A DNA stretch of 64,000 nt from Sphingobacteriales bacterium UTBCD1 (GCA_002066995.1 MWTC01000004.1:22606-86605); one strand, 5' to 3'. Counted from the first letter of the stretch, positions 8,126 to 16,736 are shown. Notes: a model not told the origin generated them from the sequence alone. Numbers and translations are program-made.

Positions 8126-8542
8126 TTATTTTTTCATTGTCCTGATATAGTTTACAATGCTCCAGATATCATCTTTTTCAGGGATCTTCTTTTTGAAATT
8201 GGGCATATCTTCACGACCTTCGAAAATTTTGTAGTACAATGATCCGTCTGTTTGTGATTGCTCTTCTGCTTTTGAAAAATCACCCGGATCTGTTTTCAGG
8301 TTTGCCGCTTTAGGACCATCGCCCAACCCTTTAATTCCATGGCAGGACTTGCAATGCTGATTCCATAAATCTTTTCCGTTGGCAAGCGATTCTTCATTGG
8401 AAGCAACAGGGTTTTTCATGTTTTTATAGTTGTCTGGTACGGGCCAGGGTTTTTTCTGAAACGGAACAAAGTACATTAAAGCTCCCGCAAAAAAAATACT
8501 ACTGACAGAAAGAAACATGGAATTGAAGAAATTCTTTTTCAT
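8126..8542 (-). CDS. Membrane-anchored class I cytochrome c
   Basis: A 138-residue c-type cytochrome with an uncleaved or signal-type N-terminal helix (NSMFLSVSSIFFAGALMYFV) and one heme-binding motif, CKSCH, within LWNQHCKSCHGIKGLGDGP. The distal methionine is probably in EGREDMPNFKKKI, and the domain closes with IWSIVNYIRTMKK, typical of single-heme cytochrome c domains. The ATG at 8542 is preferred to the upstream in-frame ATG at 8605, which adds a non-signal extension. Its position just upstream of the NrfD/Fe-S module suggests it accepts or donates electrons there. Confidence 0.87.
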   Translation of the reverse strand: MKKNFFNSMFLSVSSIFFAGALMYFVPFQKKPWPVPDNYKNMKNPVASNEESLANGKDLWNQHCKSCHGIKGLGDGPKAANLKTDPGDFSKAEEQSQTDGSLYYKIFEGREDMPNFKKKIPEKDDIWSIVNYIRTMKK

Positions 8543-8681
8543 ATTAGTTTTATTAGTTTGGTAAATTAAATTTCTGATACCAAAATACTCCGAAGATGCA
8601 TACATGCCATTGATGATAGTGTTATGAGGATATGATTTTAGTCATGTGGCGCTGTACGATGTGATACCTGAAGATATTTTG

Positions 8682-8695
8682 TTTGCATACCGGGG
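8682..8695. promoter_or_regulatory. TTTGCATACCGG motif upstream of the cytochrome/NrfD locus
   Basis: TTTGCATACCGGGG lies between the cytochrome c gene and the lipoprotein gene. The core TTGCATACCGG recurs at 15663 and, as half of a perfect 16-bp palindrome, at 17697 before the SCO1 gene. Sharing between intergenic sites near respiratory genes suggests a regulator site; this is inference. Confidence 0.35.
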
Positions 8696-8708
8696 CGGAT
8701 TGTCCATC

Positions 8709-9233
8709 TCATTTTCCGAAGTAAAATCCAAGAGCGGTATCTATGTTCATCATATCAACCAACTCCGGATCTTTTTTCCTGTTAAATAGAATGATTCCGC
8801 AATCATCGTTTTTGTTGTCCAGGTCAATGATGGTTTTTCTTTTATCCGTTTTCACAAACAGTAAATAGCGGACTTTGGAAGTCTCTGTAATATGCACTCC
8901 TGGCCAATATTTATTTATCACCTGCCGGGCATTATGCAGGAGAAAATAGCAATTGTGTACTTCAGTCTCATATATATTCTTTTCTTTAATTGATTTTATT
9001 TTTTCCAATTGAATACTGTCTGGTTTGAAGAATATGGCTGCAACATAATTAATAGCCAGTGTATCAGTCAAACCGGATGGAGGTTTTTTATATTGAACGG
9101 AGATGACAGTTGAATTATTAGGTACCGCATTTTGTGTGGGTACTTGTGGCCCGTTACAGTCATTGAAAAGTAAGACCGTGAAATAAACAATAAAGATTTT
9201 GCGGAAGAACACTTTCATATAGCCTTCTTTCAT
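8709..9233 (-). CDS. Putative lipoprotein, unknown function
   Basis: A 174-residue protein with an N-terminal hydrophobic segment (RKIFIVYFTVLLFNDC) ending at a possible lipobox Cys, then a Pro/Asn/Thr linker and a mixed alpha/beta domain (YEVHNCYFLLHNARQVINKYWPG... is approximate; visible landmarks are HNCYFLLHNA and TSKVRYLLFVKTDKRK). The internal Met six codons in (KEGYM) is an alternative start. No family recognised. It is flanked by intergenic regions on both sides and probably forms its own unit. Confidence 0.55.
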   Translation of the reverse strand: MKEGYMKVFFRKIFIVYFTVLLFNDCNGPQVPTQNAVPNNSTVISVQYKKPPSGLTDTLAINYVAAIFFKPDSIQLEKIKSIKEKNIYETEVHNCYFLLHNARQVINKYWPGVHITETSKVRYLLFVKTDKRKTIIDLDNKNDDCGIILFNRKKDPELVDMMNIDTALGFYFGK

Positions 9234-9304
9234 TTAAATAAGATGATGAAAGTTACTGTTTACCTGAAATATTTATTACGAAACATCATACGGTCTTAAA
9301 AATT

Positions 9305-9337
9305 CAAAAGCCCTTAAAAGTAAAATAAGGGCTTTTG
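9305..9337 (-). terminator. Terminator after the DUF5777 barrel gene
   Basis: Inverted repeat CAAAAGCCCTTA / TAAGGGCTTTTG with a 9-base loop, 18 bases beyond the stop of the minus-strand barrel gene. The T/A flanks allow it to work in both directions. Confidence 0.8.
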
Positions 9338-9355
9338 ATCAAACGGACAAACGAT

Positions 9356-10414
9356 TTAATAGTTCCACAAACGGGTGATGTTAAAACCGATCAGGAATCT
9401 TCCCCCTTTTATTCTTGTACTTTCATCAGCGTCAGTGGTGGGGTCATTTGTTGAATGATCCGTGTATCCGAACGGATTATTGGTGTTATACATATTGTTT
9501 ATTGCGGGGTTCAGGTAGTAGAAGTTGGTAAAGAACAACTGGAATGAGTGGCTGCTTGTATTAAACTCAACTCCTACAGAGAAGCTTGGGTTCGGATTAT
9601 TCATGGGATGTTTTGTAAGGGGCTGGTCATAATTGATCATCACTGAAGTGACATTGGTTAATTTGTACCTTGCCGATACTGCAAAGGCAAAGTGATCGAA
9701 TTTCATGGAAGGATTAATTTTAAGTGTAGAGTCGTTCAGTTTGGTAAAATATCCGTTTACGTCATTGTGATGTGAAAGGCTTGGAGCAATCTGAACAGAA
9801 AGTTTGTTCGTAACTTTTCTGGCAATTATTATCTGGTGGAAATAAGAGATCCGGTCACTGTAGTACCTGTAAATATCATGATTAGGGTCTTTTTTTGTGT
9901 TATAAGCGGCATTGGCATAATAAGTGACACTGACGGGATACCGGCCTTTAGTTTGGGTAATGATGGAATATTTTAAACTTCCATCCCATAATGGTCCTGC
10001 AACAGATGAAATCGTGGCTTTAGGAATGACAGCAGCCGTTGTTTTGGTAAAGCCGATGCCAATCATCAATTTATTAATTGGTACATAGCCAATGCCTATC
10101 CTGATATTGGACGGCGCAAAAAACCCCCAGAAATCTGAATACCCGTTGTTCCATGTACCAAATCTGTGCTGAATGTCCATTTCCATTGTTCCTTTAATGG
10201 GTACCAGTACTGTTTGATTATCCCCGATCCAAATACTCTGAAAAGTATTTTTAACAGGTTTAGACTTTACCGGCGCCTGAGGTTGTTCTTCGGTTTTAGT
10301 ACTGTCTTGGGCATACAGTATGTTTGATGGCAAAAGCAAACAACTTATTATTAGTGCAGGTATGACTAACCAACTCTTCGTTTTATTATTTAGTATGAGT
10401 TTCATTTGATTCAA
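9356..10414 (-). CDS. DUF5777-type outer-membrane beta-barrel protein
   Basis: A 352-residue protein with a signal peptide (about 1-35, ending at LYAQ) and an outer-membrane barrel built of alternating strands. The sequence after residue 65 (IWIGDNQTVLVPIKGTMEM, then DIQHRFGTWNNGYSDFWGFF and SNIRIGIGYVPINKLMIGIG) is the pattern I associate with DUF5777 barrels. It is the last gene of a three-gene operon after a YceI-like protein and a heme-like lipoprotein, and is followed by a strong terminator. The family is often found beside cytochrome-like lipoproteins; the transported or bound ligand is unknown. Confidence 0.75.
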   Translation of the reverse strand: MNQMKLILNNKTKSWLVIPALIISCLLLPSNILYAQDSTKTEEQPQAPVKSKPVKNTFQSIWIGDNQTVLVPIKGTMEMDIQHRFGTWNNGYSDFWGFFAPSNIRIGIGYVPINKLMIGIGFTKTTAAVIPKATISSVAGPLWDGSLKYSIITQTKGRYPVSVTYYANAAYNTKKDPNHDIYRYYSDRISYFHQIIIARKVTNKLSVQIAPSLSHHNDVNGYFTKLNDSTLKINPSMKFDHFAFAVSARYKLTNVTSVMINYDQPLTKHPMNNPNPSFSVGVEFNTSSHSFQLFFTNFYYLNPAINNMYNTNNPFGYTDHSTNDPTTDADESTRIKGGRFLIGFNITRLWNY

Positions 10415-10426
10415 TTTTTAAGTCAG

Positions 10427-10810
10427 TTAATTATTGGGCGCTCCGTTTCTTATCCAATCATACACTTTTTGCCTGTCCGTTAAGGAAGGCATGTGTACTC
10501 CCATATCACCATATATCTGTTTATAAAGAATGCTTTCTTTTGGTAAAGAAGTGTTTACAAAACCACCATTCACAATTTCCTGGTAAGACACATTCGCTGT
10601 CAGGTATGGATGATGCCCGCCTGTGACATGACATCCTACATCAGTACAATTTGCGCTGAATATAGGAACCAGTTCATTTTTAAAACTCACCTGTTGTGGT
10701 GGAGCATTCGGATCTTTCGGAAGATCTGGTTTGATAATGTCTTTGTAACAACTCGTCAGCAGAATCCCTGTTGCCAGTATCAAACCAAAATATAAAAACA
10801 CGTGTTTCAT
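10427..10810 (-). CDS. Cytochrome-like lipoprotein with a CX4CH motif
   Basis: A 127-residue lipoprotein: signal peptide with lipobox ILLTSC (Cys21), Pro-rich linker, then a small domain beginning FKNELVPIFSANCTDVGCH. The heme-type motif is C-TDVG-CH, four residues between the cysteines instead of two, as in planctomycete-type and other short cytochrome-like domains. The end (HMPSLTDRQKVYDWIRNGAPNN) contains a candidate Met ligand and the usual final helix. It lies between the YceI-like and DUF5777 genes with 12-20 base gaps, so all three should be co-transcribed. Confidence 0.75.
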   Translation of the reverse strand: MKHVFLYFGLILATGILLTSCYKDIIKPDLPKDPNAPPQQVSFKNELVPIFSANCTDVGCHVTGGHHPYLTANVSYQEIVNGGFVNTSLPKESILYKQIYGDMGVHMPSLTDRQKVYDWIRNGAPNN

Positions 10811-10830
10811 ATTTAGTTAATTTAAAATGA

Positions 10831-11622
10831 TCATTGATTATTGAAATTCATATTACATTCAACAGCTATGTTGTCTCCAATGCTGGTGCTGCTGATGCCA
10901 TAGGCTTGTTTGTTAAACTGAAAAGTTAACTGGAGCCCAAATACACTATAAGTGGAACCCGTAGGGGTGGCCTTAGGTATATATTTTAGTTTGCCTACCA
11001 ACGCTTCTGTATGAGGAGCAGAAAGTTTACCCTGCCAGGTAAGGTTCAGGTGTATTATATAGCCATTGCTTTCCGGATCGAATTCAACTTTTGTTGTTTT
11101 TATTTGTGCAATGTTATTTACGTTTAGGTTTTGAGTACCAGATATGATAGCCGTAGTTCCCATTGCTGAGATATTACAACCGGCATCTCTTCCCGGCTCC
11201 CCTGTATTGGATGTGTTGATCTGCACGTATCCATTGAAGTAAGTTTTTGAAGGATCGCTTTCATAAAAGGCCCACGATGTATCCAACAACGGCTGACCTG
11301 TACCGGGATAATTCTTCATTTCAACAGCACTGATATCATGCATGCCAAACTGATTAAAACGACCTGTTAACAATCCGGCTGCACCGATATAAGAACCGGA
11401 CCATAATACACTTGAATGTACTTTATCCAGCTTCCATTGATTAGGATCCCCGGTTGTCATTGATCCCGGCAGATGAACATTGTTGCCTCTGCTGGGAGAA
11501 AAAGGCTGTGTTATTTGTATGGGCTGGATCAGGCTGTTGTCCCGGGTGCAACTGATGATATAACCCAACCCACTAAACAAAACCAGCGCTATCAGCAAAA
11601 CTTTATTACTAAGCAGTTTCAT
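10831..11622 (-). CDS. YceI-like domain lipoprotein
   Basis: A 263-residue exported lipoprotein: signal segment LLIALVLFSGLGYIISC, then a YceI-like lipocalin domain (WKLDKVHSSVLWSGSYIGAAG, then GRFNQFGMHDISAVEM and a late FGLQLTFQFNKQAYGI). YceI proteins bind isoprenoid or other hydrophobic ligands in the periplasm. The ATG at 11622 is chosen because it directly precedes the signal peptide; an upstream in-frame ATG at 11679 adds a non-signal leader and would overlap the presumed promoter. It is the first gene of the YceI / CX4CH / DUF5777 operon. Confidence 0.78.
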   Translation of the reverse strand: MKLLSNKVLLIALVLFSGLGYIISCTRDNSLIQPIQITQPFSPSRGNNVHLPGSMTTGDPNQWKLDKVHSSVLWSGSYIGAAGLLTGRFNQFGMHDISAVEMKNYPGTGQPLLDTSWAFYESDPSKTYFNGYVQINTSNTGEPGRDAGCNISAMGTTAIISGTQNLNVNNIAQIKTTKVEFDPESNGYIIHLNLTWQGKLSAPHTEALVGKLKYIPKATPTGSTYSVFGLQLTFQFNKQAYGISSTSIGDNIAVECNMNFNNQ

Positions 11623-11664
11623 AAAAAATTTTTTTAGTGAATAATTGTTGAGAAAATAATGACG

Positions 11665-11752
11665 TAAAAGTATTTTCAATCAAACCGGATGGTTATGATT
11701 TGTTACCCGACAGGGACTGATAAAAGTCAGTTGAGTAAAAAACTTTTATCAG
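11665..11752 (-). promoter_or_regulatory. Promoter and upstream inverted repeat of the YceI operon
   Basis: On the minus strand a TACTTTTA -7-like box (11672-11665) lies 42 bases before the ATG. About 66 bases further upstream is a perfect 11-bp inverted repeat, CTGATAAAAGT / ACTTTTATCAG (11717-11727 and 11742-11752), with a 14-base spacer. The repeat has no T-run and is 5' of the operon, so an operator is more likely than a terminator. Confidence 0.4.
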
Positions 11753-11817
11753 TTGACTGAGCAGGAAATAGAAAGTTCAATGCTTAAGATTTCGGCAGAA
11801 GTATTTAATTGTCCGAA

Positions 11818-12345
11818 CTAATGAGATAATAATTTTTTATAAACTATTTTAATAATAAAGAATAAAATCAGCACGACAACTAAGGTTATTAAGTTTAAGA
11901 TCAGGCTGTCTGAATATATTTTGATTTCATTTCTGATCATATCATGTTCCCCGGAAGTAGGATTAAGGATGAAGACGTCTTTTATAAAGAAAATGAAAAA
12001 GGGTAAGCTATGAAGTAAACTGATAACCGGCTTTTTTGCAAACAGTGGGATCCAGAAAATAAGTGAAAATACTGCCCAGATTTTTAATAACGAGTGATCG
12101 AAAAAAATCCTGATACTGTTTATTGAGTAATCAGGATACAGGCCTTTTAAGATTAACCCCAGGTACAGAGTTCCTGATAAAGCATATGCATAAGGGAGAA
12201 GCGTATGAATACCGGACGGAAATATTTTCCATTTTCTGCTTTTATTTTCGAAAACTACCATCACGATCGCATAGATCAGGGGATAGCCTGAAAAAAATGC
12301 TATCAATTGCAAATGATCAATATATTGCCAGAAGTTATTATCCAT
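11818..12345 (-). CDS. Polytopic membrane protein, unknown function
   Basis: A 175-residue hydrophobic protein with about five transmembrane segments (near residues 12-32, 42-62, 85-103, 108-125, 148-168) and a charged C-terminus (KIVYKKLLSH). No family recognised. It is monocistronic between the YceI operon and the asparaginase-type gene, and its low-GC composition matches neighbours. Confidence 0.6.
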   Translation of the reverse strand: MDNNFWQYIDHLQLIAFFSGYPLIYAIVMVVFENKSRKWKIFPSGIHTLLPYAYALSGTLYLGLILKGLYPDYSINSIRIFFDHSLLKIWAVFSLIFWIPLFAKKPVISLLHSLPFFIFFIKDVFILNPTSGEHDMIRNEIKIYSDSLILNLITLVVVLILFFIIKIVYKKLLSH

Positions 12346-12522
12346 GACTTCATATTTTTTGTAAATTAAAAATTAAAATGATGTCTGAATAAAAATTGCA
12401 ACCGGATGCTGTTAAGAAATATAATGGCCACCCGTTTTGTTTTTTGAATGGCGATGTGGTATTTATAAAATGGAAATATCATTTCCGGGGTATGAAAGGA
12501 ACAATGAGGAAAAAGGGACCTG

Positions 12523-13011
12523 CTATTCTATCTCTTCAAAAGTTCCGGTTTCTTTATTCTTTTTCACATTGTTCCAGTTGAAACAACGCCCGTTCATTAT
12601 TACATACACTCCATGAGGCAGTGTTTGTACAAATGCCAGCGAACTTCCAAGGTTGAACAAACCATCCGAGCTGCCGAATTTATAAGGCACCATGGCGCCG
12701 GTAATTACAATGGTTTTGTTTTTTATTTTTCTTCCAAGCACTTTTGCCGTATCAGCCATAGTATCTGTGCCGTGGGTGATGACGATCTTGTCTTCTTTGG
12801 CACCTTTGCAGTGCCTGGCAATCAGGCTCCTGTCCGCATTGGTCATTTCCAGGCTGTCAATCATCATTAAGGTGGTTATTTCAACCGGTGCATGGTTGCG
12901 GCCGAGACGCAACATTTCATACAAATGCGTTTTATTGAAAAAAAGTGACCCGGTCAGTTCGTTGTATTCTTTATCAAAAGTGCCCCCGGTAACAAAAATG
13001 CGGATTGCCAT
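12523..13011 (-). CDS. Short single-domain asparaginase-type protein
   Basis: A 162-residue protein matching only the N-terminal domain of type I/II L-asparaginases: the first nucleophile Thr in VTGGTFDK (residues 7-14) and the second catalytic motif HGTDTMADTA (about 79-88), followed by TIVITGAMVPY and GVYVIMNGRCF. Classical enzymes have about 330 residues with a second domain. No continuation is visible upstream or downstream, and short stand-alone versions exist in several phyla, so this is probably a natural short form. Whether it hydrolyses asparagine is uncertain, because the active site of the full enzymes is completed by the neighbouring subunit's C-terminal domain. Confidence 0.8.
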   Translation of the reverse strand: MAIRIFVTGGTFDKEYNELTGSLFFNKTHLYEMLRLGRNHAPVEITTLMMIDSLEMTNADRSLIARHCKGAKEDKIVITHGTDTMADTAKVLGRKIKNKTIVITGAMVPYKFGSSDGLFNLGSSLAFVQTLPHGVYVIMNGRCFNWNNVKKNKETGTFEEIE

Positions 13012-13201
13012 TTAAAAAATTTAGCCCTAAAATTATCAAATCCTTATTTAGTAATAGTAAAACCAGCTAATGCTTCTGGTATAAGTCCCTTTTGAGCGAT
13101 TATTGTAGTAGTATAAATAAGGAGAAGATGAATTGTTTTTCTTTTTTTAAGAAACAGAAAAACAGATATTTCCAGCTTCGGCTAATCAAGTAACTTGCAG
13201 C

Positions 13202-15559
13202 ATGCAAGATTATCTGAAAGGGCTTAATGAAAGACAGAGAGAAGCCGTACTGCACGTAGAGGGACCATTGATGATTGTAGCCGGAGCAGGAAGTGGTAAA
13301 ACCAAAGTGCTTACAACCCGTATTGCGCACCTGATGGCCAATGGTATTGATTCGTTCAACATACTCGCATTGACATTTACCAATAAGGCTGCCCGGGAGA
13401 TGAGAGAACGGGTGGAGCATATTCTTGGGAATAATGAAGCAAGAAATTTATATATAGGCACATTCCACAGCGTATTTGCCAGGATCCTCCGGAGCGAAGC
13501 CCATCGCCTCGGCTATCCGAACAATTTTACCATTTATGATACGGACGATGCTAAAGCTGTGGTGAAAACAGTTACCAATGAACTGAATCTTGATGATAAA
13601 CATTATAAACCAAATGTAGTTTACAACCGGATATCGGCTGCCAAGAATTCCCTGACCGGGCCGGAAGAGTACCGAAATGATTTTTATATCCAGCAGGAAG
13701 ATATGAGGAGTAACCGGCCGGCTATTGCATCTATTTATGAAGCATACGCAAAACGCTGTTTTAAAAACGGCGCCATGGATTTTGATGACTTGTTGTTCAA
13801 TATGTATAGATTGCTGAAGGAGCATCCGGAAGCATTGGTAAAATACCAGACCAGGTTTCGTTATATATTGATTGATGAATACCAGGACACCAATCCCGCA
13901 CAATACGAGATCATTAAATTACTTGCAGCGCAGCATGAGAATATTTGTGTGGTGGGAGATGATGCACAAAGCATTTACAGCTTTCGCGGCGCCACTATCC
14001 AGAACATTTTACAGTTCCGGAAAGATTATGAAGATGCCGCCATTATCAAACTGGAACAAAACTACCGGAGTACACAAAGCATCCTGAACGTTGCCAATGA
14101 AGTGATAAAAAACAACAAAGGGCAGATACCCAAAGACCTCTGGACGGAGAATCTGGAAGGGGAAAAAATTCAGGTTATCCGCACTATGACAGACAACGAG
14201 GAGGGGAAATTTGTAGCAGATGCAATTCAGGAACAAAAGCTGCGCAACCATTACCATCATAAAGACTTTGCTGTATTGTACCGCACCAATGCCCAGAGCC
14301 GTGCATTTGAGGAAAGCCTGCGCCGCATGAATATTCCGTATGTCATTTATGGAGGAATAAGTTTTTACCAGAGAAAAGAGATAAAAGATTTTCTCGCATA
14401 CCTGAGGGTGATCGTAAATCCCAAAGATGAAGAATCACTGAAGCGAATCATCAATTTCCCCGCAAGGGGTATTGGCAAAACGAGTATAGATAAGGTTATT
14501 TTATTTGCCAATGAACATAATATTTCAATGTGGGAAACGCTGGAAAATGCAAAGAGACTTGGTTTCAAACCGGGAACAGTAGAATCAATTGAAAATTTTG
14601 TGATCATGATCCGCAGCTTTCAAAGTATGCTCGGAAAACAGAATGCTTATGAAGTGGCTTTTCATGTGGGCAAACAAACAAATATTGTAAAGGAACTTTT
14701 TAATGATAAGAGCGCAGAAGGTGTTGCGAGGTATGAAAACATCCAGGAGTTACTGAATTCTGTCAAGGAGTGGATTGAAACGCCGATGAATGAAGAAGAC
14801 GGGGAGGTGGGAGATAAAGGACTGGCTGCTTACCTGCAACAGATCGTACTGCTTACCGATCAGGATCAGAAAGATCCCGATGCGGATATGGTAAAGCTGA
14901 TGACCATTCATTCTGCAAAAGGATTGGAATTTGAATGTGTTTTTGTAGCCGGCCTTGAAGAAATGCTTTTTCCCAACGGGCTTAGTGTAAATACAAGAGA
15001 AGAGTTAGAAGAAGAGCGGAGATTATTTTATGTGGCGATCACAAGAGCTAAAAGCCGGCTTTGGCTTACTTATGCCAACAGCAGGTACCGTTTTGGTTCG
15101 CTGGTGCAAAATGAACCAAGCCGCTTTATCAATGAATTGCCTGAAAATTTTTTAAATAAAACTTTTGGCGGAAGTGGTTCAAAAAACCAGGGGCGTGGAA
15201 GCTGGAACAGGAAATCCGGATTGGGGCTTAATAAAGAATGGGATGGAGAATCGGGATCAGTAAGTAAACAATCCGGAACATATTTTAATGAAAAGCAGGG
15301 TGCCAGGGCAGCAAGGCCGGAATATTTTCCACCAAAAGTTCAACCAAAGACTATAGAGCATACCCCTTCACCCGATTTTACTCCGGATGATACCTCTGGT
15401 TTGCAGGTGGGGCAAAGAGTGGAACATGCAAAGTTTGGATTTGGGTTAGTAACTAAAATGGAAGGAAGTGCACATAATCCCGTGGCTACCGTACTATTTG
15501 AACAGAACGGTGAAAAGAAGATCATGCTCAATTATGCCCGGCTCCGGATTGTAGAATAA
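13202..15559 (+). CDS. pcrA: UvrD/PcrA-family superfamily 1A DNA helicase
   Basis: A 785-residue 3'-5' helicase acting in nucleotide-excision and mismatch repair and in removing RecA or stalled polymerase. Seen motifs: Q-motif NERQREAV (9-16), Walker A AGAGSGKT (27-34), motif II LIDEYQDTNPAQYE (about 223), motif III GDDAQSIYSFRGA (about 251), motif IV NYRST, and late VAITRAKSRLWLTYA. After residue 650 a low-complexity Gly/Ser/Asn linker leads to a Tudor-like end (GQRVEHAKFGFGLVTKMEG), the normal RNA-polymerase-contacting tail of PcrA. It is monocistronic with a very short leader. Confidence 0.95.
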   Translation: MQDYLKGLNERQREAVLHVEGPLMIVAGAGSGKTKVLTTRIAHLMANGIDSFNILALTFTNKAAREMRERVEHILGNNEARNLYIGTFHSVFARILRSEAHRLGYPNNFTIYDTDDAKAVVKTVTNELNLDDKHYKPNVVYNRISAAKNSLTGPEEYRNDFYIQQEDMRSNRPAIASIYEAYAKRCFKNGAMDFDDLLFNMYRLLKEHPEALVKYQTRFRYILIDEYQDTNPAQYEIIKLLAAQHENICVVGDDAQSIYSFRGATIQNILQFRKDYEDAAIIKLEQNYRSTQSILNVANEVIKNNKGQIPKDLWTENLEGEKIQVIRTMTDNEEGKFVADAIQEQKLRNHYHHKDFAVLYRTNAQSRAFEESLRRMNIPYVIYGGISFYQRKEIKDFLAYLRVIVNPKDEESLKRIINFPARGIGKTSIDKVILFANEHNISMWETLENAKRLGFKPGTVESIENFVIMIRSFQSMLGKQNAYEVAFHVGKQTNIVKELFNDKSAEGVARYENIQELLNSVKEWIETPMNEEDGEVGDKGLAAYLQQIVLLTDQDQKDPDADMVKLMTIHSAKGLEFECVFVAGLEEMLFPNGLSVNTREELEEERRLFYVAITRAKSRLWLTYANSRYRFGSLVQNEPSRFINELPENFLNKTFGGSGSKNQGRGSWNRKSGLGLNKEWDGESGSVSKQSGTYFNEKQGARAARPEYFPPKVQPKTIEHTPSPDFTPDDTSGLQVGQRVEHAKFGFGLVTKMEGSAHNPVATVLFEQNGEKKIMLNYARLRIVE

Positions 15560-15661
15560 TTTCTCTTCTCAATTTTCTTCAGATCATTCTTCACTTAACT
15601 GAGTTTATTTCAAGAAACTCTAGCAATATTTATAAAGAGTTACTAACACTTCTGTTGATAA

Positions 15662-15674
15662 TTTGCATACCGGG
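15662..15674. promoter_or_regulatory. TTTGCATACCGG motif (second intergenic copy)
   Basis: TTTGCATACCGGG in the gap between the helicase and the GH25 gene, upstream of the hairpin pair at 15784-15841. It shares its core with sites at 8682 and 17698. A regulator-binding role is inferred only from recurrence. Confidence 0.3.
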
Positions 15675-15783
15675 AGTTTTTGGCATAATGTTTTCATCAT
15701 GAAGGATACTCCTGTTATACTATCGAAGACTGCCCACCGGACTCCTGAAATTATATTTCAACAATGGAACAACGACCTGTATA

Positions 15784-15841
15784 GTTCGCTATGCGAACTG
15801 ACCTATGAGGGCGGAACGGGGCTGCGTATTGCAGCCCTTTT
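15784..15841 (+). terminator. Hairpin pair ending in a terminator; possible small transcript
   Basis: A GTTCGC-TAT-GCGAAC hairpin (15784-15798) is followed by GGGCTGC / GCAGCCC (15819-15837) with a T4 tail. It is too far (about 260 bases) from the helicase stop to be its natural terminator. A short reading frame from the ATG at 15700 runs through it but has no family features. The 15690-15841 interval could encode a small RNA. Confidence 0.5.
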
Positions 15842-15959
15842 GTTATTCATTTCAAAAAAATATAATATAGCTCTTTAGATTTTGCTAAATCAGCATGTCA
15901 GCCATATAGCTTTTTCAAATAGCGTGTAACATTGCAGTAGGATTGTAGCCTCTTCCTTT

Positions 15960-16736
15960 ATGAATGCCCGGAAACTTAAAAAGAAGATCAGGAAACAAAT
16001 AGTGTATTCAGCGCTAATTGTTTTTGCATTCCTTGTTATTTGGATAGCTTATCAATGGTGGAAACAGGAGCATCGTCTTGGATTTGTCCGTTATCCCGAG
16101 TTCGGCATTTCCATTCCTGAAAATTATCTGATCCACGGAATTGATGTTTCCAAATACCAGGACATGATTGCCTGGGAAGAAGTGCAGGCTATGAGTGTAA
16201 AAAATGTAAAACTTGGTTTTGTCTTCATCAAGGCAACCGAAGGGATCGGAAACTCAGACCCCCAGTTTAAAAGAAATTGGCGAAAAGCCAGAGAAGCAGG
16301 TATCACCCGCGGGGCGTATCATTTTTTCATTGCATCCAAAGATGGAAAGATGCAGGCGGAAAATTTTATTAATAGCGTAGAGCTGGAGAATGGGGATCTT
16401 CCACCTGTACTGGATGTGGAGCAAACTAACGGAACAGGAAGCGTAACATTGCAGCGTGAAATAAAAAAATGGCTGGAGACGGTCGAAAATTATTATCATA
16501 TAAGGCCCATCATTTATACCAATGTTGATTTTTATAATCAGCGGCTGGGTCATGATTTTGACAAATATCCTTTGTGGGTTGCACATTATTACCAGCCCCA
16601 GCAGCCACGCATTAATCGTGACTGGTCCTTTTGGCAACACAGTGATAAGGGAAGAGTGAACGGCATATTATACAAAGTGGATTTTAATGTCTTCAGCGGT
16701 GATTCCCTTGATTTTAAAAATTTACTGGTGCAATAA
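15960..16736 (+). CDS. GH25-family muramidase (lysozyme), membrane-anchored
   Basis: A 258-residue cell-wall hydrolase cleaving the MurNAc-GlcNAc bond. A basic N-terminus and one hydrophobic helix (about 15-32) anchor or export it. The GH25 barrel starts at HGIDVSKYQDMIAW (Asp near residue 61), with FIKATEGIGNSDPQF, GAYHFFIASKDG, PPVLDVEQ (catalytic Asp/Glu pair near 152-154), PLWVAHYY and the closing WQHSDKGRVNGI ... VDFNVFSG. The length is normal for a single-domain member. It probably remodels the cell's own peptidoglycan; there is no phage gene context. Confidence 0.9.
   Translation: MNARKLKKKIRKQIVYSALIVFAFLVIWIAYQWWKQEHRLGFVRYPEFGISIPENYLIHGIDVSKYQDMIAWEEVQAMSVKNVKLGFVFIKATEGIGNSDPQFKRNWRKAREAGITRGAYHFFIASKDGKMQAENFINSVELENGDLPPVLDVEQTNGTGSVTLQREIKKWLETVENYYHIRPIIYTNVDFYNQRLGHDFDKYPLWVAHYYQPQQPRINRDWSFWQHSDKGRVNGILYKVDFNVFSGDSLDFKNLLVQ

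Noticed and set aside
15960..16736. A prophage suggested by the GH25 lysozyme and fibre-like proteins at 26-31 kb
   Set aside because: No terminase, portal, capsid or integrase genes; the two loci are far apart and embedded in housekeeping genes.
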